Source: Neobacillus novalis NBRC 102450
GTDB taxonomy: Bacteria; Bacillota; Bacilli; Bacillales; Cytobacillaceae
Assembly (NCBI RefSeq): GCF_001591805.1
Contig: NZ_BCVP01000001.1
Span: 47,412-111,411 of the forward strand
Direction: 5' to 3'
DNA: 64,000 nt
Shown in pieces: positions 53,126 to 63,969 of this stretch (position 1 is the first letter of the stretch; each line of letters begins with the position of its first letter). The notes below the pieces were generated by a model. The model made no database searches. It was not told the origin of the DNA and worked only from the letters and a program-made list of their open reading frames with translations. The translations under genes and the position numbers were made by a program.

Positions 53126-55474
53126 TTATGATGACTGTTCTTCTTTTGGTTTGGTTTGTAATACTGCTCTTGGTTTACTTCCTTCATATGGACCTACTAC
53201 TCCGCGTGCTTCCATTTCATCTATTAGCCGTGCGGCTCTTGTATAACCAATGCGGAAGCGGCGCTGGAGCATGGAAACGGATGCGGTTTGCATTTCTATG
53301 ATTAACTCAACGGCTTCATCATATAGACTATCATCGACAGCACCTGTTACCTCGGGTATGTCATCAGGAATCATTTCTTCTTGATATTGTGCCTTTTGCT
53401 GTGAAATAACAAATTCAACTGTATTTTCAACTTCCTGGTCTGAAAGGAAAGCACCTTGAACCCGGACAGGTTTTGACGCACCTACTGGCAGGAATAACAT
53501 ATCCCCCCTGCCCAGAAGCTTTTCGGCTCCGCCCATATCCAATATTGTTCTAGAATCCGTGGCGCTTGAAACGGCGAAAGCAATTCGTGAGGGAATATTT
53601 GCTTTAATCACTCCCGTAATGACATCCACGGATGGTCTTTGGGTAGCAATGATTAAGTGAATGCCCGCAGCACGAGCCATTTGTGCAAGCCGGGTAATCG
53701 AGTCTTCCACATCTGATGAAGCGACCATCATTAAATCGGCCAATTCATCAACAATGACGACAATATACGGTAATAACGGCTGCTTGTCATTTTCTTCAAG
53801 ATTATGCCTTCTAACATGGTCATTATAGCCCTCAATATTACGTGTTCCTGTATGGGAAAACAATTCATAACGTCTTTCCATTTCGCTGACTACCTTCTTT
53901 AATGCTTGTGACGCTTTCTTAGCATCAGTAACAACTGGCGCTAACAAATGGGGGATTCCGTTATAAACATTGAGTTCAACCATCTTCGGATCAATCATCA
54001 TTAATTTAACTTCATGGGGTTTTGCCCTCATTAATATGCTGGTAATGATTCCATTAATGCAGACACTTTTTCCGCTCCCGGTTGCCCCTGCTACGAGTAA
54101 ATGGGGCATCTTATTTAATTCTGCCAAAACCGCTTCACCAGTTATATCCCTGCCAAGACCGATAAAAAGTTTAGCATCCGGTTTGTCATTTTGGGTAGCC
54201 TCTAGAACTTCCCTTAGGGAAACCATTGCCACCTCTGAATTCGGAACCTCAATGCCAATGGCTGATTTTCCAGGAATCGGAGCTTCAATCCGAATATCTT
54301 TAGCAGCAAGGGCTAATGCGAGGTCATCACTTAGACTGACAATTTTGCTTACCTTGACACCAACGTCTGGGTGGACCTCATATTTTGTAACAGCTGGGCC
54401 TAAATGCACTTGGGTAACACGGGCTTTCACCCCAAAGCTTTGAAACGTCCGTTCAAGCTTTGCGGCATTGGCATGGATTAGTTCATATTCTCCGCTTTGG
54501 TCCGTTTTCTTCGGTAACTTTAACAGTCTGAGCGGCGGCAATTCGTAAGCGACATTTTCCACTTCGGTAAACGTGATCGTTGGTGCATCATCATCGTCTT
54601 TTTCTTCAGGGGAACTTTTCCTTTCATTCGCTTGCTCTTTTGGATTTTTATCCTTTGGTACCTCTTCTATATAGTCCCTGTCAGCAAAGCTTGAAATAAT
54701 CGGCTCAGGAATTTTGACTTCTTCCTGCTTAGACTGCTGCCTTCCGTTTATTACAGGTACGCTAGCACCTTTCCTATTTTCTTGTGCTTGTTGTTTCTGA
54801 GCTTTCAACTCCGTTTTCCGTTCCTGTTGTTTTTGTTTCCAATCAGACATATCCGTCTTAAAGGCTTGCCATTGATTTTTTGAAAAATCGATCAATGTAA
54901 TGATAATTTTTCCAATAAAGTCTCCAAACGATTTTCCGGTAAGTAGAATAATGCCGATAATGATAAAGATAAAAGCAATAATTTTCGTGCCTGTTTCTGC
55001 AAATAAGTAATGAAATAGCGCATATAATATTGCTCCGAGAATTCCGCCGCCTAAATCTTGTGTGCTTGCTTCTCCTTTAATCTCCATCCGAAATAATTCC
55101 CATGTATTTGCGATTACACTTGGGTTCATAAACTTTCCATTGTTCGTCAAGTTATGAAAAAGCGTTACATGACTAAGCAGCAATATCGCCGAAACAAAAA
55201 AGTAGCTGCCAACTAACTTTATATGGAAGAAAAAGGGGATTTCCCGTTTCCACATCAAATACACGCTTAATATCAGCAGCCCGATTAATCCCAGCATATA
55301 CCATTCGCCCATCCAAAAACGGAAAAAGAGAACTGTTGCTTTTCCTACCGCCCCTAGCTTTGCTATCGAAATAATCGCTAGTGCTAATATGGCAAGTGCT
55401 GATAATTCATATTGAACGGTCCGTTTTAAATGGATATCTCTCTTTTTTGGTTGTCTTCTCTTTTTTTTGGCCAT
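53126..55474 (-). CDS. spoIIIE: DNA translocase SpoIIIE/FtsK
   Basis: 782 residues. Four membrane helices in the first 190 residues (basic head [13 protein letters not shown]), a charged linker to about 320, then the motor: FtsK alpha/beta domain with Walker [15 protein letters not shown] near 465 and Walker [15 protein letters not shown] near 565, and the DNA-reading gamma winged helix at the C-terminus (about 710-770, with [18 protein letters not shown]). Pumps chromosome DNA across the septum into the forespore. Length is close to the Bacillus subtilis protein. Confidence 0.97.
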   Translation of the reverse strand: MAKKKRRQPKKRDIHLKRTVQYELSALAILALAIISIAKLGAVGKATVLFFRFWMGEWYMLGLIGLLILSVYLMWKREIPFFFHIKLVGSYFFVSAILLLSHVTLFHNLTNNGKFMNPSVIANTWELFRMEIKGEASTQDLGGGILGAILYALFHYLFAETGTKIIAFIFIIIGIILLTGKSFGDFIGKIIITLIDFSKNQWQAFKTDMSDWKQKQQERKTELKAQKQQAQENRKGASVPVINGRQQSKQEEVKIPEPIISSFADRDYIEEVPKDKNPKEQANERKSSPEEKDDDDAPTITFTEVENVAYELPPLRLLKLPKKTDQSGEYELIHANAAKLERTFQSFGVKARVTQVHLGPAVTKYEVHPDVGVKVSKIVSLSDDLALALAAKDIRIEAPIPGKSAIGIEVPNSEVAMVSLREVLEATQNDKPDAKLFIGLGRDITGEAVLAELNKMPHLLVAGATGSGKSVCINGIITSILMRAKPHEVKLMMIDPKMVELNVYNGIPHLLAPVVTDAKKASQALKKVVSEMERRYELFSHTGTRNIEGYNDHVRRHNLEENDKQPLLPYIVVIVDELADLMMVASSDVEDSITRLAQMARAAGIHLIIATQRPSVDVITGVIKANIPSRIAFAVSSATDSRTILDMGGAEKLLGRGDMLFLPVGASKPVRVQGAFLSDQEVENTVEFVISQQKAQYQEEMIPDDIPEVTGAVDDSLYDEAVELIIEMQTASVSMLQRRFRIGYTRAARLIDEMEARGVVGPYEGSKPRAVLQTKPKEEQSS

Positions 55475-55527
55475 CTAATCACCTTGTATGTATTATTTAT
55501 GGTAGTTGTGTTTTTTGAAGAAAAAGG

Positions 55528-55550
55528 AGAGCAGCCGGATTGGCTGCTCT
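55528..55550 (-). terminator. Weak terminator between ylzJ and spoIIIE
   Basis: AGAGCAGCC/GGCTGCTCT with CCTTTTTC on the minus strand. Confidence 0.7.
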
Positions 55551-55584
55551 TGTCTACATATCCTGATTATACCATAATCTACTA

Positions 55585-55818
55585 CTACAATGCGGACAAT
55601 CCTTCCTGGTTAACGGAAATTTTTGCACCAGGGCAAATCCGTTCATCCATAAAATGTTGGGGGTCGCTGCTAAGAATGCGGACAACCTGAACATTTTGTT
55701 GATCAGTAACATCTACCAATAGCGGTATCCCCTGAAAGGTGATCATTTGTTGTTTACTTATCACATCAGCTTCATATGGAAATATTAGTTCATTCGGCAT
55801 CATCGTATATAAAATCAC
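55585..55818 (-). CDS. ylzJ: YlzJ-like protein
   Basis: 77 residues with the family start [16 protein letters not shown] and the middle [19 protein letters not shown]. Small beta protein of unknown function, always near tepA in Bacillus. Its start codon overlaps the tepA stop by four bases, so it is translationally coupled. Confidence 0.9.
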   Translation of the reverse strand: MILYTMMPNELIFPYEADVISKQQMITFQGIPLLVDVTDQQNVQVVRILSSDPQHFMDERICPGAKISVNQEGLSAL

Positions 55819-56570
55819 TGAATCAGCCCCTCATTTTTTTCTTTTTGCAGATCAATCATTTCATTTAACTTCTTCATCGCCTGCCCAAGACCGCCGATAT
55901 CATCTATTAATCCACATTTTACGGCATCCGCCCCAATGACATTCGTACCAATATCTCTTGTTAAATTCCCTTTTGCGAACATCAAATCTTTAAAAGTCTC
56001 TTCGGTTACGTTTGAATGTTTCGTTACAAAATTGACTACCCGCTCCTGCATTTTATCCAAATATTCAAATGTTGCCGGGACTCCAATCACAAGACCTGTT
56101 AATCGAATCGGATGAATAGTCATTGTAGCTGTTTCAGTAATAAAAGAATAATCACAGGATACTGCAATTGGCACCCCAATTGAATGGCCGCCGCCTAATA
56201 CAATCGAGACAGTCGGCTTTGAAAGCGTCGCAAGCATTTCCGAAATCGCCAGACCCGCTTCCACATCGCCGCCAACTGTATTTAAAATAATCAAAACTCC
56301 CTCAATCTTAGGGTTTTGTTCAATCGCTACAAGCTGAGGTATTATATGTTCATATTTTGTCGTTTTATTTTGCGGCGGCAGGGCTAAATGTCCTTCAATT
56401 TGTCCAATAATCGTCAAACAATGAATTTTAGAATCTTGTGAAAGCTGTGGCACATTTGTTTGTCCAAGCTGCTGAATTTTTTCCATTAAGGCAGAAGGAG
56501 CCTTTTCTTCTTTCTGCGGCTCTCCACCTTCCTGGTTGCCAGAATTATTTTTTTGTAAATCATTATTCAT
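55815..56570 (-). CDS. tepA: TepA, ClpP/SppA-type serine protease
   Basis: 251 residues from ATG at 56570 (GGGAGTAATAGG upstream). ClpP-like fold with [14 protein letters not shown] near 98 and [15 protein letters not shown] near 125, the serine being the likely nucleophile, and [10 protein letters not shown] near 150. The first 45 residues are polar and disordered. In Bacillus subtilis TepA was linked to protein translocation and later to degradation of spore proteins. Coupled to ylzJ. Confidence 0.92.
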   Translation of the reverse strand: MNNDLQKNNSGNQEGGEPQKEEKAPSALMEKIQQLGQTNVPQLSQDSKIHCLTIIGQIEGHLALPPQNKTTKYEHIIPQLVAIEQNPKIEGVLIILNTVGGDVEAGLAISEMLATLSKPTVSIVLGGGHSIGVPIAVSCDYSFITETATMTIHPIRLTGLVIGVPATFEYLDKMQERVVNFVTKHSNVTEETFKDLMFAKGNLTRDIGTNVIGADAVKCGLIDDIGGLGQAMKKLNEMIDLQKEKNEGLIQ

Positions 56571-56641
56571 CCTATTACTCCCTTCAAGCATGATATATTT
56601 TAGTATTTACCTATGAAATGATTTCATGCTTGAAAGAATAA

Positions 56642-56674
56642 AAGGTACTGGAGCAGTGTCCCAGTACCTTTTTT
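56642..56674. terminator. Terminator after rnjB
   Basis: AAGGTACTGG/CCAGTACCTT with T runs on both sides. Confidence 0.92.
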
Positions 56675-56676
56675 CT

Positions 56677-58344
56677 TCATACTTCCATAATAATCGGAAG
56701 GATCATTGGTCTTCTTTTTGTTTTTTCATATAAGTACCGGTATAAGTCATCTCTTATTTCTTGCTTTAAGCTTGCCCATTCAAATGAACCTTTCGCACTA
56801 ACTTTCTCGACGATATCCCGGACTAATTTTGTAGAATCCTCCATCAATTTTTCTGATTCACGAACATAGACAAACCCTCTTGAAATGATTTCAGGTCCGG
56901 CCGCAATTTTCTTATCTCGTTTCGTTAAGGTTACAACCACAATGAGAATACCATCTTGGGATAACAGCTTTCTGTCCCGTAATACGATGTTCCCAACATC
57001 ACCGACACCAATCCCGTCGATGAGGACATTACCGGAGGGAACTTTTCCAGTAATAGACATTTTTCCTTCCTTCCATTCCAAGACATCACCACGGTCAGGA
57101 ATAAAAATCTGTTCATCTGTCAGACCACACTCGAGGGCCACTTTTCGATGAGCCTTTAGCATCCGATATTCTCCATGTACAGGAATGAAGAATTTCGGTT
57201 TCATTAAATTGATCATAAATTTTAACTCTTCCTGGCTGCCATGGCTCGAAACATGAACCGTCCGTTTACCGGATATTACATTAGCTCCGGCTCTAAACAG
57301 CATATCAACTGTTTTGAATAAAAATACCTCACTGCCCCTTAGTGGCGAAGCCGCGATTAAAACGGTATCCCCTGTTTGGATATTTAAAAGTTTATGTGTT
57401 TGCTTTGCCATTTTCTGCAAGGCCTCAATAGGCTCCCCTTGACTGCCAGTCATTAAGATGACAATTTCACGGTCCTGATATTCCTTTAGCTCACTAATCG
57501 AGATAATTAAATCTTCCGGAACTTCTAAGTACCCTAAATCAAGGGCAATATGATAAATTCGTTCAAGACTTTTCCCTACAACTGCAACTTTCCGGCCATT
57601 GTCTCTAGCAGCATTAAAAATATGCTGGATACGGTTTATATCTGATGCAAAACAAGCGGCAATTATCCTGCCAGGTGCATTATAAAAGGCATTGGACAAT
57701 TCTCGTTCAATAATTGCTTCAGATGTTGTATAGCCCGGTTTTTCAGCTTCGGTACTATCAGACAATAAACATAAAACCCCTTGGTCACCAATGGCTGCCA
57801 TTTTACCAATTTCCGGTTTATAAAGCTTGGTGGCCGCCTGATCAAATTTAAAGTCGCCAGTATAAACGATAATTCCTTCAGAAGTATGAAGACAGATTCC
57901 GACTGAATCAGGAATACTATGATTTGTTCGAAAAAAGCTTACATTTGCAGAATCAAATTCTACAAGTGAATCCGAATCAACTTCAATGAAATTTGCCTTC
58001 CGGTTAAAAGCCTGCTCCTTTAGCTTTGCATTTGCAAGCGCAAGGGTTAGTTTCGTCCCGTAGATGGGCGCATCGACATGGCTAAGAACGAAGGAAAGTG
58101 CACCTATATGGTCTTCATGTCCGTGTGATAAAAAAATGGCCTTTATCCGTTCCTTATTATCTTTTAAATACGTTATATCAGGAATAACCATATCGATGCC
58201 AAGCATTTCTTCCTCGGGGAACATTAAGCCCGCATCAATGATAAATATGTCCTTGTCCACTTCTACAAGGTACATATTCTTTCCGATTTCTCCTATACCA
58301 CCAAGTGAAATGACCTTAATGGAATTATTTTTTTTCTTTATCAA
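56677..58344 (-). CDS. rnjB: Ribonuclease J2
   Basis: 555 residues of the metallo-beta-lactamase/beta-CASP nuclease family. LSHGHEDHIGAL near 73 retains the HxHxDH zinc motif; the beta-CASP region has DSTEAEKPG near 195, MTGSQGEP near 300 and HVSSHGSQEEL near 364; the C-terminal oligomerisation domain follows. RNase J2 partners RNase J1 in 5' exonuclease and endonuclease RNA decay. J2 rather than J1 because of its position between tepA and dapA, matching Bacillus rnjB. Confidence 0.95.
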   Translation of the reverse strand: MIKKKNNSIKVISLGGIGEIGKNMYLVEVDKDIFIIDAGLMFPEEEMLGIDMVIPDITYLKDNKERIKAIFLSHGHEDHIGALSFVLSHVDAPIYGTKLTLALANAKLKEQAFNRKANFIEVDSDSLVEFDSANVSFFRTNHSIPDSVGICLHTSEGIIVYTGDFKFDQAATKLYKPEIGKMAAIGDQGVLCLLSDSTEAEKPGYTTSEAIIERELSNAFYNAPGRIIAACFASDINRIQHIFNAARDNGRKVAVVGKSLERIYHIALDLGYLEVPEDLIISISELKEYQDREIVILMTGSQGEPIEALQKMAKQTHKLLNIQTGDTVLIAASPLRGSEVFLFKTVDMLFRAGANVISGKRTVHVSSHGSQEELKFMINLMKPKFFIPVHGEYRMLKAHRKVALECGLTDEQIFIPDRGDVLEWKEGKMSITGKVPSGNVLIDGIGVGDVGNIVLRDRKLLSQDGILIVVVTLTKRDKKIAAGPEIISRGFVYVRESEKLMEDSTKLVRDIVEKVSAKGSFEWASLKQEIRDDLYRYLYEKTKRRPMILPIIMEV

Positions 58345-58451
58345 TTTCTCTTTCCTCCTATGCTGGGTTGACCCGATCGAAATCAGTTATAATTATTATA
58401 CTTGATTTCTGAAAATCTTTACAACTTAATTAGCTATATTAACCAGGAGGA

Positions 58452-58488
58452 AAAAAATAAGAGCCAACCGTTTCGGTTAGCTCTTGCT
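58452..58488 (-). terminator. Terminator after dapA
   Basis: AAGAGC...AACCG/CGGTT...GCTCTT with one mismatch, then TTATTTTTTT on the minus strand. Confidence 0.9.
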
Positions 58489-58489
58489 T

Positions 58490-59362
58490 TTATTTCTTAT
58501 TTAATATCGAAATTAAGGTTGCACGCTCTTGTTCGGTTAAGCCAACAAGCGGCAGTCTTACAGAGCCAACATCCAATCCCGCTACCTGCAGCGCAGTCTT
58601 AACAGGAGCCGGACTTGGAGCAGCAAATAAGCCCTGCATAATCGGAAGCAAATGCTGATGTAATAACGCTGCCTTTCGATTCTCGCCATCAAAAAACGCT
58701 TTAACCATTTCCTGCATTTCATTGCCAATCACATGTGAAGCAACCGAGACAATCCCCACTCCGCCAATGGACAGAACGGGGATTGTTAAGCCATCATCAC
58801 CGCTATATAAAACAAAATCGTCGTCTGTATTAGCAATAATGTGCGTCATTGCATTTAAATCCCCGCTTGCTTCCTTTACAGCAACAATATTTGCTATCTT
58901 TGAAAGGCGGATTACGGTCTCTGGAAGGATATTTACTGCCGCCCTTCCTGGAATATTATAAACCATTAGCGGAAGTGTAGTGGCTTCAGCGACTGCTTTA
59001 AAATGCTGAAATAGACCTTCTTGATTTGGTTTATTATAATAGGGAGCTACCGCCATAATCGCATCCACACCAAGCTCCATAGCTTTTTTTGTCAATTCAA
59101 TCGAGGCATAAGTATTATTGCTTCCCGTACCAGCAATCACTGGAATTCTCTTATTAACAACTTTTACAATATGATCAAATAATGCCAGCTTTTCTTCCTT
59201 AGATAATGTTGGAGATTCTCCAGTTGTTCCGGCAACAACGAGAGAATCTGTTCCATTTTCAATTAAATAATTGACCAATTGAGTGGTCTTCGCAAAGTCA
59301 ATATGCCCTTTTCTATCAAAAGGGGTGACCATTGCCGTAGATACACGCCCGAAATGAACCAT
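58490..59362 (-). CDS. dapA: 4-hydroxy-tetrahydrodipicolinate synthase
   Basis: 290 residues, TIM barrel aldolase. VVAGTTGESPTLSKEEK near 42, the catalytic Tyr in MVYNIPGRAAVN near 133 and Schiff-base Lys in VAVKEASGDL near 161. Condenses pyruvate with aspartate semialdehyde, the branch to lysine, meso-DAP for cell wall, and dipicolinate for spores. AGGAGTAGG precedes the ATG. Last gene of the asd-dapG-dapA cluster. Confidence 0.97.
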   Translation of the reverse strand: MVHFGRVSTAMVTPFDRKGHIDFAKTTQLVNYLIENGTDSLVVAGTTGESPTLSKEEKLALFDHIVKVVNKRIPVIAGTGSNNTYASIELTKKAMELGVDAIMAVAPYYNKPNQEGLFQHFKAVAEATTLPLMVYNIPGRAAVNILPETVIRLSKIANIVAVKEASGDLNAMTHIIANTDDDFVLYSGDDGLTIPVLSIGGVGIVSVASHVIGNEMQEMVKAFFDGENRKAALLHQHLLPIMQGLFAAPSPAPVKTALQVAGLDVGSVRLPLVGLTEQERATLISILNKK

Positions 59363-59455
59363 TTTTTCCTACTCCTTTCGATACAGACAGCTAGCTTCAT
59401 CAGCCAATGTATCCTTTAATTTCCATTCAAGAAAGGTTATTTTTTAAGATAACCC

Positions 59456-60700
59456 TTATAGATCTGCAAGATTGTATTCAAAAGTTTCCTCTTCTAATTG
59501 AAAGGCATCATGCAGGGCATTGACGGATTTAACTAAGTCATCCTGCTTAACCAGCACCCAAATGGTTGTATGGCTGTCCGCAGATTGTAAAATACGAATT
59601 CCCTGGTCGGAAAGGGCCGTGACGATTTTCGAGGCTACCCCTGGTACACCTGCTATCCCTGCACCAACAACAGAAACCTTCGCACAATGGCGTTCAATAA
59701 CGGGGTCATGACCCAATTCATTTAAGACTTGGATAGCCCTGTCTGTCATTTCTTCTGTAACCGTATAAATCACACCGCTTGGCGAAATATTGATAAAATC
59801 TACACTGATTTTTTCAATAGCCATCGCTTTAAACACCTCTGACTGCAGATAGTATTGATCTTTTTTGGCAAAAACCCTTATTTGGGTGACATTTGAAACA
59901 TGGGCAATCCCTGTTACCATACGTTCCCTGACATCACTGCCGCGATTATTCCTATTTAATGTCGTTACCAATGTACCGAGGGCTTCAGAGTAAGTGGAGC
60001 GAATGCGAATCGGCACTTTTGCCTGCATCGCAATTTCTACCGCTCTTGGGTGAATGACCTTTGCACCTTGATAGGCCATATTACAAACTTCTGTATAAGT
60101 AACAACTGCAAGCGGACGTGCATTTTCAGCAATTCGCGGATCAGCGGTCATAATCCCTTCCACATCGGTAAAAATATCAATCCATTCGGCATTAAGGGCC
60201 GCACCTAGAGCTGCCGCTGAGGTATCACTGCCCCCGCGGCCTATGGTCGTAATGTCACCATTTTTGGCAGCCCCTTGGAATCCAGCAACAATAACTACAT
60301 CATTATGCTCTAATTCCCTTAGTAGCCTGTCACATTTCATTTCATTGATTTTTGCATTGGTATGGTCGTTATTGGTCCTAAACCCTGCTTGCGCTCCTGT
60401 TAAAGCCACGGCCTTTATGCCGCTCTCCACTAGCATATTTGCAAAAACGACACTAGAAATAACCTCACCACAAGACAATAATAAATCATGTTCTCGTTTT
60501 GAGATTTTACTTAAATTACCGCCGATTAATGATAATAAGGTGTCGGTTGCATAGGGGTCACCTTTTCTCCCCATTGCGGAAACAACAACTACTACCTTAT
60601 AACCTTCTGCTAAGGCCCTTTTGATATGACCTTCTGCATGTTTCCTGCTTTTCTCATCTTTGACAGATGTACCGCCAAATTTTTGGACAATAATTTTCAT
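59456..60700 (-). CDS. dapG: Aspartokinase I (DapG)
   Basis: 414 residues. Catalytic start KIIVQKFGGTSVKDEKSRK, GRGGSDTSAAALGAAL near 160 and FTDVEGIMTADPRI near 180, then two ACT domains (about 265-400). Phosphorylates aspartate; the Bacillus subtilis counterpart is inhibited by meso-diaminopimelate and serves cell wall and dipicolinate supply. Chosen as DapG rather than LysC by operon position. It starts 24 bases after asd ends. Confidence 0.96.
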   Translation of the reverse strand: MKIIVQKFGGTSVKDEKSRKHAEGHIKRALAEGYKVVVVVSAMGRKGDPYATDTLLSLIGGNLSKISKREHDLLLSCGEVISSVVFANMLVESGIKAVALTGAQAGFRTNNDHTNAKINEMKCDRLLRELEHNDVVIVAGFQGAAKNGDITTIGRGGSDTSAAALGAALNAEWIDIFTDVEGIMTADPRIAENARPLAVVTYTEVCNMAYQGAKVIHPRAVEIAMQAKVPIRIRSTYSEALGTLVTTLNRNNRGSDVRERMVTGIAHVSNVTQIRVFAKKDQYYLQSEVFKAMAIEKISVDFINISPSGVIYTVTEEMTDRAIQVLNELGHDPVIERHCAKVSVVGAGIAGVPGVASKIVTALSDQGIRILQSADSHTTIWVLVKQDDLVKSVNALHDAFQLEEETFEYNLADL

Positions 60701-60724
60701 GGTACCACCTTTTTGGATATAACG

Positions 60725-61774
60725 TTATTTTACTAACCCTAATTTAACCAAACTCTCGGCAATTTGAACTGAATTCCATGCCGCCCCTTTAAGAAGGTTG
60801 TCGGATACTACCCACATGTGGAATCCGCGGTCTTCATCGATGTCTTTTCTAATCCGTCCGACAAAGACATCGTTTTTCCCAACGCAATTTGCCGGCATTG
60901 GATATACTTGATTTTCCGGATCATCCTGTAAAACAATACCTGGTGCATCCTTTAATAATGCTTTAATATCATTCGCACTTACATCCTCCGCTTCAATTTC
61001 AAAATAAACAGATTCTGAATGTCCAACAGCAACTGGAAGACGGACGCACGTTGCCGAAACCTGTAATTCCGGCATATTCATAATTTTCTTTGTTTCATTA
61101 ATCATTTTCATTTCTTCAAATGTATAGCCGTTTTCTTGGAACTTATCAATTTGCGGAATGGCATTAAAAGCAATTTGATAATGATTCTTATCAGATTTCA
61201 CCGGTAAAAGCTTCGGTTCAAATGTTTCTTTATTAAGAATAGACTTTGTCTGTTCCAGTAATTCTTCCACTGCAGCAGCCCCGGCACCTGAAACCGCTTG
61301 ATAGGTTGAGACGATCACCTTTTTTAACCCATATTTCTGACGAACTGGTTCTAAGGCTACTACCATTTGAATCGTTGAACAGTTTGGGTTTGCAATAATT
61401 CCATTATGGTGAAGCAAGTCCGCTTCGTTTACCTCAGGAACAACCAATGGTTTATCCTCATCCATTCTAAAGGCGCTAGTGTTGTCCACGACGATGGCAC
61501 CACGTTTAACTGCTTCATGAGCAAGTTCCTTTGATACACTGCCGCCCGCACTGAATAAAGCAATCTCGACACCTTCAAAGCTCTCAGGCTTCGCTTCCTG
61601 AATTGTATATTCTTGACCATTTACATTCACTCTTTTCCCTGCCGAACGGGCTGAGGATAAGAGGGTAAGTTCTTTAATTGGAAAATTCTCTTTAATTAGG
61701 GTTTGAATCATTTGTTGTCCGACTGCTCCTGTTGCCCCTACAACCGCAACATGAAATCCATTGTGCTCGCTCAT
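60725..61774 (-). CDS. asd: Aspartate-semialdehyde dehydrogenase
   Basis: 349 residues from ATG at 61774 (AAGGGAGAACATG upstream); earlier in-frame starts lack support. NADP site [10 protein letters not shown] near 12, catalytic cysteine in [12 protein letters not shown] near 129, substrate Arg/His near [12 protein letters not shown]. Reduces aspartyl phosphate to aspartate semialdehyde. Neighbours dapG and dapA use the product. Confidence 0.97.
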   Translation of the reverse strand: MSEHNGFHVAVVGATGAVGQQMIQTLIKENFPIKELTLLSSARSAGKRVNVNGQEYTIQEAKPESFEGVEIALFSAGGSVSKELAHEAVKRGAIVVDNTSAFRMDEDKPLVVPEVNEADLLHHNGIIANPNCSTIQMVVALEPVRQKYGLKKVIVSTYQAVSGAGAAAVEELLEQTKSILNKETFEPKLLPVKSDKNHYQIAFNAIPQIDKFQENGYTFEEMKMINETKKIMNMPELQVSATCVRLPVAVGHSESVYFEIEAEDVSANDIKALLKDAPGIVLQDDPENQVYPMPANCVGKNDVFVGRIRKDIDEDRGFHMWVVSDNLLKGAAWNSVQIAESLVKLGLVK

Positions 61775-61837
61775 TACATGTTCTCCCTTCAATCTTTCAC
61801 CTGTATAATGACTGGTCATTTCGTTTTTAAATATATC

Positions 61838-61865
61838 ATCAGCGGGAGACACCCCCCACTGATGA
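61838..61865. other. Hairpin between dpaB and asd
   Basis: CATCAG-GGG/CCC-CTGATG, one mismatch, no U tract. May reduce read-through from the sporulation genes dpaAB into asd or mark an mRNA processing site. Confidence 0.5.
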
Positions 61866-61929
61866 ATAGTTAATTTATTTTAACATATTCCTTTTAAGAA
61901 ATAACCTTTTTTGAAATATTGGGGGAGAA

Positions 61930-62529
61930 CTAGTCACTGTCTTTATACCTTTCGACTAGTACGGGCTGAATCTGTCTGCCTTCAATTGCTGCTTCAACTG
62001 TTTCAGATAGCAGCGTCATCCTCGCAACCATTGAATTTGGCTTTTTCACCGGATCATCCTGCCCATAGGGAATAAAATAGATATTTTTCGTTGCCATTAA
62101 CCTCATTAAATTTACGCCATTTAAACCAAGTGCATCATTCGTTGAAATACCAAGTACGACTGGCTTTAAATTTCTAAGCGTGGCTTTGGCTGCCATTAAA
62201 ACGGGACTGTCGTTCATCGCATTAGCAAATTTACTCATTGAGACACCTGTTAAAGGGGCAATTACCATACAATCAAGCGGGATTTTCGGTCCTAAAGGCT
62301 CTGCCTTGACGATGGAATCAATAACCTTATGTCCTGTTAAATCTTCAATCCTCTCAATCCAATCTTCCCCTTTACCAAAGCGGGTTTCTGTATTTTTAAC
62401 CGTAAAAGTTACCACTGGCATTACCTCTGCGCCGGCCTGAACTAATTTTTCAATTTCCGGAAATACAGCATCATACGTACAATGTGAGCCTGTTAGGCCA
62501 AAGCCAATCCTTTTACCCTTTAAACTCAT
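61930..62529 (-). CDS. dpaB: Dipicolinate synthase subunit B
   Basis: 199 residues, flavoprotein-like Rossmann fold with KRIGFGLTGSHCTYD near 5 and PLTGVSMSKFANAMNDSPVLMAAK near 93. With DpaA it oxidises dihydrodipicolinate to dipicolinic acid (spoVF operon), made in the mother cell and loaded into the spore core. Its start overlaps the dpaA stop by four bases. Confidence 0.96.
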   Translation of the reverse strand: MSLKGKRIGFGLTGSHCTYDAVFPEIEKLVQAGAEVMPVVTFTVKNTETRFGKGEDWIERIEDLTGHKVIDSIVKAEPLGPKIPLDCMVIAPLTGVSMSKFANAMNDSPVLMAAKATLRNLKPVVLGISTNDALGLNGVNLMRLMATKNIYFIPYGQDDPVKKPNSMVARMTLLSETVEAAIEGRQIQPVLVERYKDSD

Positions 62530-63428
62530 TTCACTTTCCCCTTTCGCTTTCTTACATCATCTTGAAGCAGCTGGGCTAGGACATTTGCCAGGATTTGACC
62601 GGCTGTTTTTGGAGCCACAATTCCTGGAAGTCCAGGGGCAAGTAATGCCTTTATTCCCCTTTTTTCCGCATATCTAAAATCAGTCCCACCAGGTTTTGAG
62701 GCAAGGTCAATAATAAGTGAATGGGCAGGCAATTTCGATATTACCGTAGCCGTAACAATTAAATGTGGAGCCGTGTTAATTAAAATATCGATATCCTTCA
62801 CTTCATTCACTAAATCATTTAAATGGAAGGGGGTTAAGCCCATTTCCGTGATTCTTGCTAAATGTTCACTTTTTCTAGCTCCTACCTTCACCTTTGCTCC
62901 AAGTGCGGCAAAGGTTCTCGCCACACTCATCCCCACTCTCCCTAAGCCTAATATGGCAATATTTGAGCCATGGATCGTGAAATCGGTATGCTGGATGGCC
63001 ATCATAATCGTTCCTTCTACCGTTGGGATTGAATTATAGATGGCAACATCATCCCGCTCGAATAACTGGATTAAAGGTCGTTTGCTCTTGGTTGTAATTC
63101 CATTTAAATACGAATTACTAATCCCTGAATAAATCGTACAATGTTCAGGAGTTTTTTCTAGTATATCTCCTGTTATAATCACCTTTTCACTTGAAAAAAT
63201 TGTTTCCACCTGGCCTTCAAGATCTGTACCTGGTACAGGTAAAATAAGAGCATCCATATTTGAAAAATTGACTTCTTCTAACTTTTCCTTGACTGCACCG
63301 GTGAAGGCATGGTCAAGCTGTTCAAAACCAATCAGCGATATTCTCGCATCTAATTCGGTTAACTTGCGGATAATTTCCAGCTGTCTGGCATCCCCGCCAA
63401 TCACGGCTATTTGCATCCCTGTCAGCAT
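62526..63428 (-). CDS. dpaA: Dipicolinate synthase subunit A
   Basis: 300 residues from ATG at 63428 (MLTGMQIAVIGGDARQLEII), matching the family start; GAAGGTG is upstream. NAD(P)-binding GLGRVGMSVARTFAALGA near 156 and LAPGLPGIVAPKTAGQILA near 266 are diagnostic. It catalyses the dehydrogenation step with DpaB. A first operon gene with no sigma factor consensus that I can assign with certainty. Confidence 0.97.
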   Translation of the reverse strand: MLTGMQIAVIGGDARQLEIIRKLTELDARISLIGFEQLDHAFTGAVKEKLEEVNFSNMDALILPVPGTDLEGQVETIFSSEKVIITGDILEKTPEHCTIYSGISNSYLNGITTKSKRPLIQLFERDDVAIYNSIPTVEGTIMMAIQHTDFTIHGSNIAILGLGRVGMSVARTFAALGAKVKVGARKSEHLARITEMGLTPFHLNDLVNEVKDIDILINTAPHLIVTATVISKLPAHSLIIDLASKPGGTDFRYAEKRGIKALLAPGLPGIVAPKTAGQILANVLAQLLQDDVRKRKGKVK

Positions 63429-63562
63429 GAAAACATTCACCTTCTTTTTTAAAAATCCAACTAGGAATTCTTTTTAATTGTCTAGCACCTGCTTTTCTTC
63501 TTATCACTTCACCATCTTATGTAAGTACGCTTCAATCGGTGAGTTTTCCACCTTTAGTAAAC

Positions 63563-63602
63563 AAAAAAAAGCCCAAGCAAATGATGTTTGGGCTTTTTTT
63601 AG
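63563..63602. terminator. Bidirectional terminator after ymxH
   Basis: AAAAAAGCCCAA/TTGGGCTTTTTT (short A and T runs on both sides). Confidence 0.92.
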
Positions 63603-63606
63603 TTCC

Positions 63607-63849
63607 TTAATCCTCTTCAGGCACATCAATAATGATCATGTCAGCACCTATTTTCTTTATATGCTGCCATGGTACTCTGACTTCCTCGCCTTGCTTCCGA
63701 AAGCCAAACCATTTTAATGAAGGAATTAGCAGTGCCTGTATTTGACCAGTTCCTTCATTAATTTCTAAATCTGTATGGCCCAGCACACCCAATCGCTCTG
63801 CTCTTTTTACATCGACAATTTCTTTACCGCTTAATTCACTAAGCCTCAT
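63607..63849 (-). CDS. ymxH: PRC-barrel protein YmxH (YlmC/YmxH family)
   Basis: 80 residues from ATG at 63849 (GAAGGGGGG upstream). MRLSELSGKEIVDVKRAERLG, then HTDLEIN...LLIPSLKWFGF and VPWQHIKKIGADMIIID, the standard sporulation-associated PRC-barrel family. Role unknown. It lies upstream of dpaA in Bacillus order; the next gene upstream, expected to be the M16 protease mlpA, is beyond the window edge and separated by a terminator. Confidence 0.93.
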   Translation of the reverse strand: MRLSELSGKEIVDVKRAERLGVLGHTDLEINEGTGQIQALLIPSLKWFGFRKQGEEVRVPWQHIKKIGADMIIIDVPEED

Positions 63850-63914
63850 CCAAAAGCCCCCCTTCTTCAACCCCTTTTCTACTAGTTTATAAGGGGAAGT
63901 CCTAATTTAGACTA

Positions 63915-63950
63915 AAGAAAAAACAGTTCGAATACCGAACTGTTTTTCTT
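63915..63950. terminator. Terminator of the operon entering from the right
   Basis: AAAAACAGTTCG/CGAACTGTTTTT with T run on both sides. Confidence 0.92.
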
Positions 63951-63969
63951 AAGAAAGGAATGTATAAAA